Shown: piece by piece, positions 23,959-34,016 of the stretch
How the letters are laid out: each line of letters starts with the position of its first letter
Position numbering within the stretch: the stretch's first letter is position 1
Assembly: GCA_020740485.1 (NCBI GenBank)
Contig: DYMN01000006.1
Coordinates: 1-64,000 of the forward strand
From: Polaribacter sp.
GTDB taxonomy: Bacteria; Bacteroidota; Bacteroidia; Flavobacteriales; Flavobacteriaceae
DNA: 64,000 bases
Direction of reading: 5' to 3'
Translations under genes and position numbers: made by a program
The notes under the pieces: generated by a model
The model's database searches: none
The model's input: the letters and a program-made list of their open reading frames with translations, nothing else
What the model was told of the DNA's origin: nothing

Positions 23959-24936
23959 ATGAAAACCGTAGAACGCATAAAACAGCCCATTCATGCAGAG
24001 ATGGAATACTTTGAAAGTAAGTTCCGTCATGCCATGCACACCAATGTTCCGTTGTTAAACAGAATAATGGATTACATTGTGCATCGCAAGGGAAAACAAA
24101 TGCGTCCTATGTTTGTGTTTCTCACAGCAAAAATGGTGACCAATGGTGGTTTTCACGAAAGAACTTATAGAGGAGCATCCATCGTTGAATTAATTCATAC
24201 GGCATCTTTAGTTCATGATGATGTGGTGGACGACAGCAATATGCGACGTGGTTTTTTCTCCATCAATGCACTTTGGAAAAACAAGATTGCAGTATTGGTT
24301 GGAGATTTTTTATTATCGAAAGGTGTTCTATTATCTGTTGACAATGGTGATTTTGATTTACTGAAAATCATCTCGCGTGCGGTGCGAGAAATGAGTGAAG
24401 GAGAGCTAATACAGATAGAAAAAGCAAGACGATTGGATATTACGGAAGATGTATATTTTGATATTATTCGTAAAAAAACAGCTACACTTATAGCGGCTTG
24501 CACTGCTATAGGCGCGGCTTCTGTAAGTGCAAATCAAGAAACGGTGGATGATATGTGGCGTTTTGGAGAAACCATAGGTTTAGCTTTTCAAATCAAAGAT
24601 GACTTATTCGATTATACCGATGACCAAATAGGCAAGCCAACCGGCATAGACATCAAAGAACAAAAAATGACCTTACCGCTCATTTATGCTTTAAATACTT
24701 GTTCTAAGGAAGAAAAAAAATGGGTTATTAATTCTATCAAAAATTACAACAAAAACAAAAAAAGGGTTAAAGAAGTCATCCAATTTGTGAAAGACAAAAA
24801 CGGTTTGGCTTACGCAGAACAAAAGATGTTAGGTTTTCAAAATCAAGCCATCCAAATGCTTGATAAATATCCACAAAACAAATATAAAGAAGCATTGGTT
24901 ACGATGATAAACTATGTGGTAGAACGCAAAATTTGA
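23959..24936 (+). CDS. Polyprenyl diphosphate synthase family protein
   Basis: This trans-prenyl transferase extends isoprenoid chains. The first Asp-rich motif HDDVVDDSNMRRG (residues 78-90) and second motif FQIKDDLFDYTDD (about 213-225) bind diphosphate-Mg, and KGKQMRPMF is the IPP-binding basic region. At 325 residues it fits long-chain (octaprenyl-type, IspB) enzymes that make the menaquinone side chain, but chain length cannot be read with certainty. It is two bases upstream of the pabB-like gene, so likely one transcript. Confidence 0.9.
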   Translation: MKTVERIKQPIHAEMEYFESKFRHAMHTNVPLLNRIMDYIVHRKGKQMRPMFVFLTAKMVTNGGFHERTYRGASIVELIHTASLVHDDVVDDSNMRRGFFSINALWKNKIAVLVGDFLLSKGVLLSVDNGDFDLLKIISRAVREMSEGELIQIEKARRLDITEDVYFDIIRKKTATLIAACTAIGAASVSANQETVDDMWRFGETIGLAFQIKDDLFDYTDDQIGKPTGIDIKEQKMTLPLIYALNTCSKEEKKWVINSIKNYNKNKKRVKEVIQFVKDKNGLAYAEQKMLGFQNQAIQMLDKYPQNKYKEALVTMINYVVERKI

Positions 24937-24937
24937 T

Positions 24938-26236
24938 ATGAATCTATTTGAAAAAAGAATTCCTATTTCACAACTGTCGGCTGATTTCTTCATAAAATTA
25001 CAATATTGGGCAAGCCAATTTGAAACTTTTGCTTGGCTTAATTCCAATGATTATCCGCAACAATATACTACATTTAAAAAAGCATTGGCCGTTGAAGCTT
25101 TTTCCGAAATTAAATGCAACATTCAAGATGCTTTTAAACAATTGAAAGAATATAAAAATAGGACAAATAATTACATTTTCGGGTATTTAACCTATGACTT
25201 AAAAAATGAAATAGAAGAACTGACTTCCAGTAATTTTGATGGCTTACAATTTCCCGATCTCTATTTTTTTGAACCTAAAAAACTATTTTTCATTTATGAC
25301 ACTTACATAGAAATCGTATACCATCGCCATTGCGTGGATGCTATCGAAAAAGACTTACAAAACATAAAAAACCAAAATATCACATTAAAAGCTGTTCGTC
25401 AAAGTTTAGAAATCAAGACGAGAATTTCAAAAGAAAATTATTTGCATAAATTTAAACAATTACAGCAAAAAATAGTGCGTGGCGATACGTATGAAACCAA
25501 CTTGTGCATGGAATTTTATGTTGAAAATGCTGAAGTAAATCCACTCGACATTTTCACCCAATTAAACGAAAAAACAAAAGCACCCTTTTCCGTTTTTTTT
25601 AGACATCAGCAACATTATTTATTATCCGTGTCACCCGAAAGATTTGTCAGAAAGGAAGGCAACAAAATCATCACACAACCTATCAAAGGTACGGCGATGA
25701 GATTTAATGATCCAGAGCAGGATTTACGCTCAAAACACAATTTAGAAATTGATGCCAAAGAACGCTCGGAAAATATTATGATTGTAGATTTGGTGCGCAA
25801 CGATTTGTCGAAATCAGCGTCTAAGGGAAGTGTAAAAGTGGAAGAATTGTCTAAAGTCTACGCGCTTCCCAATGTTTATCAAATGATTTCGACCGTTACG
25901 TCCATTGTAAAACCTGAGGTTGATTCCGTTGATGTGATTCGCGATTTATTCCCTATGGGAAGTATGACCGGTGCTCCTAAAATTGTTTCGATGAAGATAA
26001 TTGAAGCATTAGAAGAAACCAAAAGAGGATTATATTCCGGTTCATTTGGCTATTTTTCACCAACAGACGATTTTGATTTTAATGTAATTATTAGAAGTAT
26101 ATTATACAATTCAGATCATAAATATTTATCTTATTCCGTAGGCAGTGCTATTACAAATCTATCAACGGCTGAACAAGAACACAACGAATGTTTACTGAAA
26201 GCGGAAACCCTTTTTAAAACATTAATAAATCAATAA
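24938..26236 (+). CDS. pabB: Aminodeoxychorismate synthase component I (PabB-like)
   Basis: This chorismate-binding enzyme makes 4-amino-4-deoxychorismate for folate synthesis. The 432-residue protein carries GDTYETNLCMEFYV, the decisive active-site motif IITQPIKGTAMR (Lys in PIKGT is typical of PabB, whereas TrpE has Ala), DLVRNDLSKSASKGSVKV and FPMGSMTGAPKIVSM, then SGSFGYFSP. It follows the polyprenyl synthase by one base. No glutamine amidotransferase subunit is adjacent; folB lies farther along in this window. Confidence 0.85.
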   Translation: MNLFEKRIPISQLSADFFIKLQYWASQFETFAWLNSNDYPQQYTTFKKALAVEAFSEIKCNIQDAFKQLKEYKNRTNNYIFGYLTYDLKNEIEELTSSNFDGLQFPDLYFFEPKKLFFIYDTYIEIVYHRHCVDAIEKDLQNIKNQNITLKAVRQSLEIKTRISKENYLHKFKQLQQKIVRGDTYETNLCMEFYVENAEVNPLDIFTQLNEKTKAPFSVFFRHQQHYLLSVSPERFVRKEGNKIITQPIKGTAMRFNDPEQDLRSKHNLEIDAKERSENIMIVDLVRNDLSKSASKGSVKVEELSKVYALPNVYQMISTVTSIVKPEVDSVDVIRDLFPMGSMTGAPKIVSMKIIEALEETKRGLYSGSFGYFSPTDDFDFNVIIRSILYNSDHKYLSYSVGSAITNLSTAEQEHNECLLKAETLFKTLINQ

Positions 26237-26306
26237 TAAACGAAAGAGCAATTTTTTGGAATGAAAATTGTTTTGAATAAATTCAAATCTAAAAAAACAG
26301 AATTTT

Positions 26307-27101
26307 ATGTTTACAAAGAAATACTTTTTGTTGCTTTTTATAATCCTATTGCAGGGTATATTATATTCGCAAGCCAACGCTACTTCATTCAATAAAGCCT
26401 TTAAGGAAGGAGAATTCTTAAAATACAGAATACACTTTGGGGCGATAAATGCTGGTTTTGCTACCATTAAACTTACCACAGAAACCAAAAATGGACAAGA
26501 ATTATATCACGCATCGGGAAAAGGTTGGACTGTGGGAACCGCGAAATTTTTTTACGTGGTAAAAGATACTTATGAATCTTATTTTACCAAAGGATATATT
26601 AAGCCGGTAATTCACAAACGTAGAGTAGATGAAGATGGTTACATCATCCGCAGAGATAAGTTTTTTGACTTTGATAATAAAACGGTGACCGTAGAAGATT
26701 TAGAAAAGAACACTAAGAAAGTATATCCCATAGACAAAGTACAAGATATGGTTTCGGCATTGTATTATTTGCGTAATTTAGACCTTAACAGCATCAAAAA
26801 CGGAAGTGAAGCAAATGTAAATTTATTTTTCGATGGAGAATCCTTTCCATTTAGATTGAAATTCATTAAGAAAGAAATTATCAAAACCAAATTCGGAAAA
26901 GTAAAAACTTGGAAAGTACAACCCTTGGTACAGAAAGGACGCGTTTTTGAGAATAATGAAAGTTTAACCATTTGGATTACAGATGATGAAAACAAAATTC
27001 CCATTAGAATTAAAGCTTCTTTAGTTGTAGGCTCGCTAAAAGCTGATTTAGAAAACTTTAGCGGATTAGCTAACTCATTTGTCATAGTAGCCGATAAATA
27101 G
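26307..27101 (+). CDS. DUF3108 periplasmic protein
   Basis: The 264-residue protein has a signal peptide (MFTKKYFLLLFIILLQGILYSQ) and the DUF3108 domain: FKEGEFLKYRIHFGAINAGFATI, VVKDTYESYF, DMVSALYYLRNLDL and TIWITDDENKIPIRIKASLVVGSLKADL. The family forms lipocalin-like beta sandwiches in the envelope; its role is not established. It precedes the M23 peptidase gene, which has its own promoter, and could work in cell-wall or lipoprotein maintenance. Confidence 0.8.
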   Translation: MFTKKYFLLLFIILLQGILYSQANATSFNKAFKEGEFLKYRIHFGAINAGFATIKLTTETKNGQELYHASGKGWTVGTAKFFYVVKDTYESYFTKGYIKPVIHKRRVDEDGYIIRRDKFFDFDNKTVTVEDLEKNTKKVYPIDKVQDMVSALYYLRNLDLNSIKNGSEANVNLFFDGESFPFRLKFIKKEIIKTKFGKVKTWKVQPLVQKGRVFENNESLTIWITDDENKIPIRIKASLVVGSLKADLENFSGLANSFVIVADK

Positions 27102-27140
27102 GATTGTTTTAAATAATTATTAAAAAGAACTTACCTTGTA

Positions 27141-27170
27141 TTGAATTTCGCTATTGAATTTGTAGTTTTG
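27141..27170 (+). promoter_or_regulatory. Bacteroidota-type promoter of the M23 peptidase gene
   Basis: A TTG (27141-27143), 19-base spacer and TAGTTTTG (27163-27170) match the consensus, 34 bases before the ATG. Confidence 0.6.
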
Positions 27171-27204
27171 CGAACTCAAATTTTCAATTTTCTAATTCTT
27201 CACA

Positions 27205-28458
27205 ATGCGCAAATATTGGATTGTCTCCACAATAGTTTTCTTCTCTTTGTTTTCTTGTAACAGTGATAAAAAAGTACTTCAACCCGAAGATGTCATCAAA
27301 CCGATTTATGAATATGGTTATGATATAACCCAATTTAATGTAATTAAAGATAGTGTTAGAGCTGACGAAACATTTAGTAGTATTTTGGACAAATATGGCG
27401 TAAGCATCCAAACCATCTACAAAATTGATTCCATGGCAGTCCTTGACAGTATTGATTTAACTACGCTGAAAAAAGATAAATTTTACACCATTCTCACTAA
27501 ACAAGATACTGCAGAAACCTTTCAAGCTTTTATTTATGAATTAAATCCGGTGGAATATTGGCGCATTGATCTTCGTAATTCTATTCCAATTGTGGAAAGA
27601 GTAAGGAAAAATATAACAACCAAACGAATGCATGCTTCGGGAATTATCAGTGGCTCTTTATTTCAAACATTAGAAGATATCAATGTTGACCCTTATGTAG
27701 CTATAAAAATGGCTGAAGTATATAAGTATAGTATTGACTTTTATAAAATCCAAGAAGGAGATAAATTTAAAATCATATTTGACCAACAATTTATTGACGA
27801 TACCATTCCATATCAAGCGGAAAAAATCTATGCTTCTTATTTTGAACACAAAAGAAAGCCTTTTTATGCTTTTGGATATGTAACGGACACCACTAAAAAT
27901 AATTTCCAATATTACGATGAAGAAGGTCGAGAGTTGAAGAAAATGTTTTTAAAATCTCCCATTGCCTTTGGACGCATTTCATCAAAATACAGTATGAGTC
28001 GTTATGTTTCCATTTATGGTCGCCTTAAACCGCATTTAGGAACCGATTTTGCTGCTCCTATCGGAACTCCTATCACGACTACAGCAGACGGTGTTGTGGA
28101 AGAATCAGCCTACAAAGGTGGGAATGGAAATTATGTAAAGGTAAAACACAATAATACCTATTCTACTCAATACCTGCATATGAGTAAGCGTGCTGTGGCA
28201 AAAGGACAACGCGTTTCGCAAGGTCAAGTCATAGGATACATCGGAATGACAGGAAGCACCACCGGTCCACACGTTTGTTATCGTTTTTGGAAAAACGGCA
28301 AACAAGTAGATGCTTTAAAACAAAAAGAAACCAAATCTGACCCTCTTCCTGCAAAGGAAAAATCAGCTTACTTAGCTTTTATCAAACCTGTGAAAGCTGA
28401 ATTGGACAGTCTGGGTTTTAAAAATATGGAGAAAAAGAAAATGCTGAATGATAAATAA
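27205..28458 (+). CDS. M23-family peptidoglycan metallopeptidase lipoprotein
   Basis: The 417-residue protein has lipoprotein signal MRKYWIVSTIVFFSLFSC. An OapA/LysM-like N-terminal part (DETFSSILDKYGVSIQTIYKI) resembles peptidase-associated domains. The LytM/M23 domain is at about 270-375: HLGTDFAAPIGTPITTTADGVV (His and Asp zinc ligands), YLHMSK and TGPHVCYRFWKNG, where HVCYRF replaces the usual HLHFE, so the His ligand is kept and the following His is lost. Probably a cross-link endopeptidase at the cell envelope. Promoter at 27141. Confidence 0.85.
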   Translation: MRKYWIVSTIVFFSLFSCNSDKKVLQPEDVIKPIYEYGYDITQFNVIKDSVRADETFSSILDKYGVSIQTIYKIDSMAVLDSIDLTTLKKDKFYTILTKQDTAETFQAFIYELNPVEYWRIDLRNSIPIVERVRKNITTKRMHASGIISGSLFQTLEDINVDPYVAIKMAEVYKYSIDFYKIQEGDKFKIIFDQQFIDDTIPYQAEKIYASYFEHKRKPFYAFGYVTDTTKNNFQYYDEEGRELKKMFLKSPIAFGRISSKYSMSRYVSIYGRLKPHLGTDFAAPIGTPITTTADGVVEESAYKGGNGNYVKVKHNNTYSTQYLHMSKRAVAKGQRVSQGQVIGYIGMTGSTTGPHVCYRFWKNGKQVDALKQKETKSDPLPAKEKSAYLAFIKPVKAELDSLGFKNMEKKKMLNDK

Positions 28459-28508
28459 ATCAAAATACACCTTAGAGATAAATCATCGGTAGCATAAAAA
28501 TTATAAAA

Positions 28509-30068
28509 ATGTCAAAATACATCAATCCAACCCAAACCGCAGCTTGGTCTGCATTAAAAGCCAATGCCATAGAATTACAAAAAGTTCACATGAACGATTT
28601 GTTTAAAAGCAATCCCAATCGAAAAAAAGATTGCTCCATCCAAATAGATAGTTTACTATTTGATTATTCTAAAAATCTCATTAACCCACAAACCAAAGAA
28701 TTGTTGCTGCAATTGGCTAATGAAGTACAATTAAAAGAGTCAATACAACAATTATTTTCGGGCGAAAAAATAAATATGACGGAGCAAAGAGCGGTGTTAC
28801 ACACCGCCTTACGCGATTTTAAATATTCAGGCATAAAAGTGGATGACGTAGCGGTGTATCCATTAGTAAATGATGCGCGCAATCAGGTAAAATCTTTCTC
28901 CGAAAAAGTTATTTCGGGAACTTGGAAAGGCTATTCCGGAAAAGCGATTACCGATGTGGTGAACATTGGGATCGGAGGTTCAGATTTAGGTCCACAAATG
29001 GTGATGGAAGCTTTGAGTTTTTATCAAAATCATTTGAAAGTGCATTTCATTTCCAATGTAGATGGCGACGCTGCTCATGCGGTTTTGAAAAAACTGAATC
29101 CTGAAACCACTTTGTTTGTCGTAGTTTCAAAAACTTTCACCACCATAGAAACTTTAACCAATGCTACAACTTGCAAGAATTGGTTGATGCAAACTGCACC
29201 GGAATCCGCTGTGAAAAACCATTTTGTGGCGGTTTCTACCAATCTTAAAGCCATTTCTGAATTTGGAATTGATGCCGAAAACGCCTTCCCGATGTGGGAT
29301 TGGGTTGGGGGTCGTTTTTCTATGTGGAGTGCTGTTGGTTTGGCTATCGCACTCGGATTGGGCTATGATCATTTTGAACAATTTTTACAGGGAGCCCACG
29401 CCGCAGATACACATTTTCAGAATGCTGATTTCTCTCAAAACATCCCTGTTATCATGGGATTGTTGACTGTATGGTACACTAATTTTCGCGATGTAAAAGC
29501 TGAAACTATTTTGCCTTATGCAGAATCTCTGAATAAGTTAGTAGCTTACCTGCAACAATTGTTTATGGAAAGCAATGGCAAGTCAGTGGACAGGAATGGT
29601 GAAAAAATTGATTATCAAACCGGAACTGTGATTTTTGGTGCACCGGGAAGTAATTCGCAACATTCCTTTATGCAACACATCCACCAAGGAACGCAATTGG
29701 TTCCTGCTGATTTTATCGGTTTTGAACAACCTTTGTACGGTGATATGCACCATCATAAAATATTGATGGCTAATTTTCAAGCGCAAACTATGGCACTGCA
29801 AGAAGGAAAAAGCGCTGATGCAGTTCATTTAACTATGAAAATGGAAGGTAAAGAAAATGACATCAACCGATTATTGCCCTATAAAATATTCGAGGGAAAT
29901 AGAGTTTCTAACACCCTTTTATTCAATAAATTAACCCCTTACGCATTGGGAATGCTCATTGCTTTATATGAACACAAGGTTTTTGTAGAGGGCGTAGTTT
30001 GGAATATCAATAGTTTTGACCAATTCGGAGTGGAATTAGGAAAGGAAATGGCGAAGAAATTAGGATAA
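28509..30068 (+). CDS. pgi: Glucose-6-phosphate isomerase
   Basis: Pgi interconverts glucose 6-phosphate and fructose 6-phosphate in glycolysis and gluconeogenesis. The 519-residue protein has VVNIGIGGSDLGPQMV, VSKTFTTIETLTN (sugar-phosphate loop), VGGRFSMWSAVGLA and the catalytic segment GAPGSNSQHSFMQHIHQGTQ, with the C-terminal lysine region VVWNINSFDQFGVELGKEMA. Length is slightly below the approximately 545 of enterobacterial Pgi. An intrinsic terminator follows at 30117. Confidence 0.95.
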   Translation: MSKYINPTQTAAWSALKANAIELQKVHMNDLFKSNPNRKKDCSIQIDSLLFDYSKNLINPQTKELLLQLANEVQLKESIQQLFSGEKINMTEQRAVLHTALRDFKYSGIKVDDVAVYPLVNDARNQVKSFSEKVISGTWKGYSGKAITDVVNIGIGGSDLGPQMVMEALSFYQNHLKVHFISNVDGDAAHAVLKKLNPETTLFVVVSKTFTTIETLTNATTCKNWLMQTAPESAVKNHFVAVSTNLKAISEFGIDAENAFPMWDWVGGRFSMWSAVGLAIALGLGYDHFEQFLQGAHAADTHFQNADFSQNIPVIMGLLTVWYTNFRDVKAETILPYAESLNKLVAYLQQLFMESNGKSVDRNGEKIDYQTGTVIFGAPGSNSQHSFMQHIHQGTQLVPADFIGFEQPLYGDMHHHKILMANFQAQTMALQEGKSADAVHLTMKMEGKENDINRLLPYKIFEGNRVSNTLLFNKLTPYALGMLIALYEHKVFVEGVVWNINSFDQFGVELGKEMAKKLG

Positions 30069-30116
30069 AAATATTTCTCGCAATCCCGATTGCTGTCGGA
30101 ACTTAAAGACGTAAAA

Positions 30117-30148
30117 AATTCCAAAATCCTCGCAAGTATTTTGGAATT
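30117..30148 (+). terminator. Intrinsic terminator of pgi
   Basis: The stem AATTCCAAAAT / ATTTTGGAATT is followed by a T run. Upstream (30080-30106) is a short imperfect palindrome CAATCCCGATTGCTGTCGG. Confidence 0.75.
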
Positions 30149-30191
30149 TTTTTATGGTAAAAGGAATTTAATCCTTTACAATATTGATAAT

Positions 30192-30653
30192 TTACCCTAT
30201 CGCTTGTCGGATTACTTCACTTTCAAATCCTTTTTGTGAGAGGTGGAAAAATAATTTTTGAAGCAATTGTTCTTTGTTTTGGGCTTTAATTTTGGGAATT
30301 TGTTTTTGTGCTAATTGCTGCGCTAATTGCAAATATGCTTCTTCATCAATTTGACTGAGTGCATTTTCTATAAAGAGATTAGCAACCCCTTTTTGATACA
30401 AACCGGCTTTGATTTTGTTTTTTCCCCATTGATTGATCTTGAATTTTCCGCTTACATATGCATTAGCAAAACGCTGTTCGTCAAAAAATTTTTCATCAAT
30501 CAATTGTTGTAATAAGGCTTCCTTTTCATCGATAAGTACGCCAATCTCCGACATTTTTTTTAAAACATCTTGCTTACATCGCTCTTGATAAGCACAAAAA
30601 CGAGCCAAAGTATTGAGTTTATTCTTAATGTCTGACTTCATTTCTAAATTCAT
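30192..30653 (-). CDS. recX: Regulatory protein RecX
   Basis: RecX binds RecA filaments and inhibits recombinase activity. The 153-residue protein has three-helix repeats: LARFCAYQERCKQDVLKKM, DEKFFDEQRFANAYVSGKFKINQWGKNKIKAGLYQKGV and QKIPKIKAQNKEQLLQKLFFHLSQKGFESEVIRQAI. A start at the internal ATG (MKSDIKN) is equally possible. It follows mfd by 12 bases, making an mfd-recX transcription unit. Confidence 0.85.
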   Translation of the reverse strand: MNLEMKSDIKNKLNTLARFCAYQERCKQDVLKKMSEIGVLIDEKEALLQQLIDEKFFDEQRFANAYVSGKFKINQWGKNKIKAGLYQKGVANLFIENALSQIDEEAYLQLAQQLAQKQIPKIKAQNKEQLLQKLFFHLSQKGFESEVIRQAIG

Positions 30654-30665
30654 TTTTCACTTATA

Positions 30666-33600
30666 TTAATTTCCCATCATTTTCATCATTTCAAATGCTT
30701 TTCGCACTGTTTTTATTTGGTCAAATCGGATGAGCAATCGCAAACCTTTCGGAGTTGTTTTCTCACTTATTTTGCACCATTGTGGGTTTTTTTGGGCAAA
30801 TTGCATAATGTTTACAAATGTATCGGTCTGATAAAAACCAGATTGGGGGTCTGCAATAAAATAACCGAACAACGTGTCTTTTTTTAGAACAATTTTCTCA
30901 ATACCCAAAGAAACTGCCAGCCATTTCATCCGTACGCTGACCAACAAATCTTCCACTTCCGTTGGAAAAGGGCCAAAACGGTCTATCAAGTTTTTTTCAA
31001 AAACAGCTAATTCGGCTTCATTTTTTAGTTCGCCCATTGCGGTGTAAAGATTCATCCTTTCCGTAATGATATTGATGTAACTATCGGGAATCATCAATTC
31101 TAAATCGGTTTCTATTTGTACCTCATTGACAAATGGTTTCGCAATATGATTACCGGCAAATAGTTCTTTGTACTCGTTTTCTTTCAATTCTTCAATGGCT
31201 TCGTTCAATATTTTTTGATAGGTTTCAAAGCCAATATCGTTAATAAATCCACTTTGTTCAGCACCTAACAAATCGCCGGCACCTCGTATTTCCAAATCTT
31301 TCATAGCAATATTAAAACCGCTTCCCAAGTCGGAAAAAACCTGAATGGCTTCTACCCTTTTGCGCCCTTCGGAAGAGATGGTATCCATCGGCGGGGTAAT
31401 GAGATAGCAAAAAGCTTTTTTGTTGCTTCTCCCCACCCGTCCACGCATTTGATGTAAATCGGCTAAACCGAAACTCTGTGCATTATTGATAAAAATAGTA
31501 TTGGCATTAGGTACATCCAATCCGCTTTCTATAATGGTGGTGGCAACCAAAATATCAAATTCATTATTGATAAATCCTAACATCAACTCTTCTAATTTTT
31601 GTCCATCCATTTGTCCATGTCCGATTCCGATTTTAGCATCGGGTAACAAACGTTGGAGCATTCCGGCAATTTCTTTGATATTTTCAATCCGATTGTTGAT
31701 AAAAAAAACCTGCCCACCCCTTGAAATTTCATAGTGCACCGCATCGCGAATGGTTTCTTCATTCATACGGATTACTTGGGTTTCAATAGGATGCCTATTG
31801 GGTGGCGGTGTATTGATGATAGACAAATCGCGCGCAGCCATTAGTGAAAACTGCAAGGTGCGCGGAATGGGAGTTGCCGTCAGCGTCAAAGTATCTACAT
31901 TGGCGCGCAACGTCTTGAGTTTGTCTTTGATATTGACCCCAAATTTTTGTTCTTCATCAATAATGAGCAATCCCAAATTTTTGAATTTCACTTTGTCTTG
32001 CACCAATTGGTGTGTACCGATAAGGATGTCAATTTTTCCTTCTTCCAATGATTTGAGAATCTCCGTTCGTTGTTTTGCCGTTCGGAACCGATTGAGGTAG
32101 TCTACGCGTATAGGAAAATCTTTCAAACGCTCTCTAAAACTTCGATAATGTTGAAAAGCCAAAATAGTAGTTGGCACTAAAACTGCCACTTGTTTTCCGT
32201 TGTCCACCGCTTTGAATGCAGCTCGCATAGCAACTTCGGTCTTCCCAAATCCTACATCGCCACAAACCAATCGATCCATGGTTTGTTCGCTTTCCATGTC
32301 AGTTTTTACATCTTGTGTAGATTTAAGTTGGTCGGGGGTGTCTTCATACATAAAACTCGCTTCCAATTCGGTTTGCAAATAGGAATCCGGTGCATATTGA
32401 AAACCTTTTTGCATTTTGCGTTTGGCATAGAGTTTAATCAAGTCGAAAGCTATTTCCTTGACCCGTTTTTTAGTCTTTTGTTTTAGATTTTTCCAAGCAT
32501 CTGAACCCAATTTATACAACTTGGGCACAGCACCGTCTTTGGAATTGTATTTGGTGATTTTGTGTAGTGAATGTATGCTGATGTATAGAATATCACGGTC
32601 GCCGTAAATCAATTTGATAGCTTCTTGCGGACGACCTTCTACCTCTATTTTTTGTAACCCGGCAAATTTTCCTATCCCGTGGTCAATGTGTGTAACATAA
32701 TCCCCGATTTCCAAATTTGACAATTCCTTTAAACTCACCGCTTGTTTTTTTTGATAACCTGTTTTGAGTCGGAATTTGTGATAGCGCCCGAAAATTTGGT
32801 GGTCTGTATAGCAAGCCAATTTCAGTTCATCGTCCACAAAGCCTTGATAAATTGGCACCACCAAAGTTTTATATTGTACCTCAGGACCTATGTCTTCAAA
32901 AATAGTGTGAAAACGCCTGGCTTGTTTTTCATTATCACAAAAGAGGTAATTGTCAAAACCACGGGCTGTATTCTCTTGAAAATTAGCAATCAACAATTCA
33001 AATTGGTTGTTAAAAGCCGGCTGTGGTAGCGTATTCCACAATAATTTTGCATTTTCCAATTGAATTTTTACTACTTGGCGATTTCCCAAATCCTGTTGAA
33101 AATAAGTCGAATTGACAAATAAATTCTCAGGTTCAAGGTGATTTAATTCTGATTTTAAATGTTGAAACGCTTCGGTGGCTTTTTCGAATAAAGTGTCAAT
33201 TTTGTGGTAAACTAACTTTTCATCTTTGAGCCACACTAGGGTTTTACTGCCAATATACTGCAAAAATGATTGACGACGTTCTTGAATGAGTTTATCCGCC
33301 ACATTGGGCACAATTTGCATACGAGACACTTTTTCGGTAGAGAGCTGAGTTTCTATGTCAAACAGGCGAATACTTTCCACCTCATTTCCAAAAAATTCAA
33401 TCCTATATGGAGCATCGTGGCTGAAAGAAAACACATCAATAATACCACCACGCACGGCAAATTCACCCGGTTCGGATACAAAATCTACCTTGTTGAAACG
33501 GTATTCAAACAATGTTTCGTTAATAAAGTCCAACGAGAGTTTGTCTCCCACATGCACTTTAAGCGTATTGGATTCTAATTCAGCCTTGGTAACCACTTGT

Positions 33601-34016
33601 TCAAACAGCGCATCGGCATAGGTGACAATCAGGGCAGGTTTTCGTTGCGAATTGAGCCGATTAAGCACTTCTGTTCGCAACAAAATATTGATATTGTCCG
33701 TTTCTTCCACTTGATACGGACGACGGTAAGACCCCGGAAAAAACATAACCCTTTCTTTGTCAATAAGTTGCTCAATATCATTGAAATGATACGCCGCTTC
33801 TTCTTTATCGAGAAATACAACGAGAAAGGGATGATCTACTTGTTTAAATACAGAAACGATAAAAAAAGACAAAGCAGATCCACTCAAATGTGGTACTGAC
33901 ATTTGATTTTCATGACCATTTATTTGCTGAACGAGTTGAAGCGTGCGTGTTGCTTGGTCGTATTTTTGAGCAATATTGGAAAGACTAAAAATAAGCTTAT
34001 ATTTGAGTGCAAAAAT
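30666..34016 (-). CDS. mfd: Transcription-repair coupling factor
   Basis: Mfd removes stalled RNA polymerase and recruits UvrA. The protein has a UvrB-like N-terminal domain (GGIIDVFSFSHDAPYRIEFFGNEVESIR), the RNA-polymerase interaction domain (LEIGDYVTHIDHGIGKFAGL), RecG-like translocase motifs (MDRLVCGDVGFGKTEVAMRAAFKA, IIDEEQKFGV, LTATPIPRTL, IESGLDVPNANTI, HQMRGRVGRS) and the TRCF tail. The first ATG is at 33902, but the frame is open upstream with Mfd-like sequence (SLSNIAQKYDQATRTLQLVQQING) and no ATG/GTG/TTG before a stop. I extend to an ATT at 34016, giving 1116 residues; 1078 from the ATG. Confidence 0.85.
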   Translation of the reverse strand: MFALKYKLIFSLSNIAQKYDQATRTLQLVQQINGHENQMSVPHLSGSALSFFIVSVFKQVDHPFLVVFLDKEEAAYHFNDIEQLIDKERVMFFPGSYRRPYQVEETDNINILLRTEVLNRLNSQRKPALIVTYADALFEQVVTKAELESNTLKVHVGDKLSLDFINETLFEYRFNKVDFVSEPGEFAVRGGIIDVFSFSHDAPYRIEFFGNEVESIRLFDIETQLSTEKVSRMQIVPNVADKLIQERRQSFLQYIGSKTLVWLKDEKLVYHKIDTLFEKATEAFQHLKSELNHLEPENLFVNSTYFQQDLGNRQVVKIQLENAKLLWNTLPQPAFNNQFELLIANFQENTARGFDNYLFCDNEKQARRFHTIFEDIGPEVQYKTLVVPIYQGFVDDELKLACYTDHQIFGRYHKFRLKTGYQKKQAVSLKELSNLEIGDYVTHIDHGIGKFAGLQKIEVEGRPQEAIKLIYGDRDILYISIHSLHKITKYNSKDGAVPKLYKLGSDAWKNLKQKTKKRVKEIAFDLIKLYAKRKMQKGFQYAPDSYLQTELEASFMYEDTPDQLKSTQDVKTDMESEQTMDRLVCGDVGFGKTEVAMRAAFKAVDNGKQVAVLVPTTILAFQHYRSFRERLKDFPIRVDYLNRFRTAKQRTEILKSLEEGKIDILIGTHQLVQDKVKFKNLGLLIIDEEQKFGVNIKDKLKTLRANVDTLTLTATPIPRTLQFSLMAARDLSIINTPPPNRHPIETQVIRMNEETIRDAVHYEISRGGQVFFINNRIENIKEIAGMLQRLLPDAKIGIGHGQMDGQKLEELMLGFINNEFDILVATTIIESGLDVPNANTIFINNAQSFGLADLHQMRGRVGRSNKKAFCYLITPPMDTISSEGRKRVEAIQVFSDLGSGFNIAMKDLEIRGAGDLLGAEQSGFINDIGFETYQKILNEAIEELKENEYKELFAGNHIAKPFVNEVQIETDLELMIPDSYINIITERMNLYTAMGELKNEAELAVFEKNLIDRFGPFPTEVEDLLVSVRMKWLAVSLGIEKIVLKKDTLFGYFIADPQSGFYQTDTFVNIMQFAQKNPQWCKISEKTTPKGLRLLIRFDQIKTVRKAFEMMKMMGN

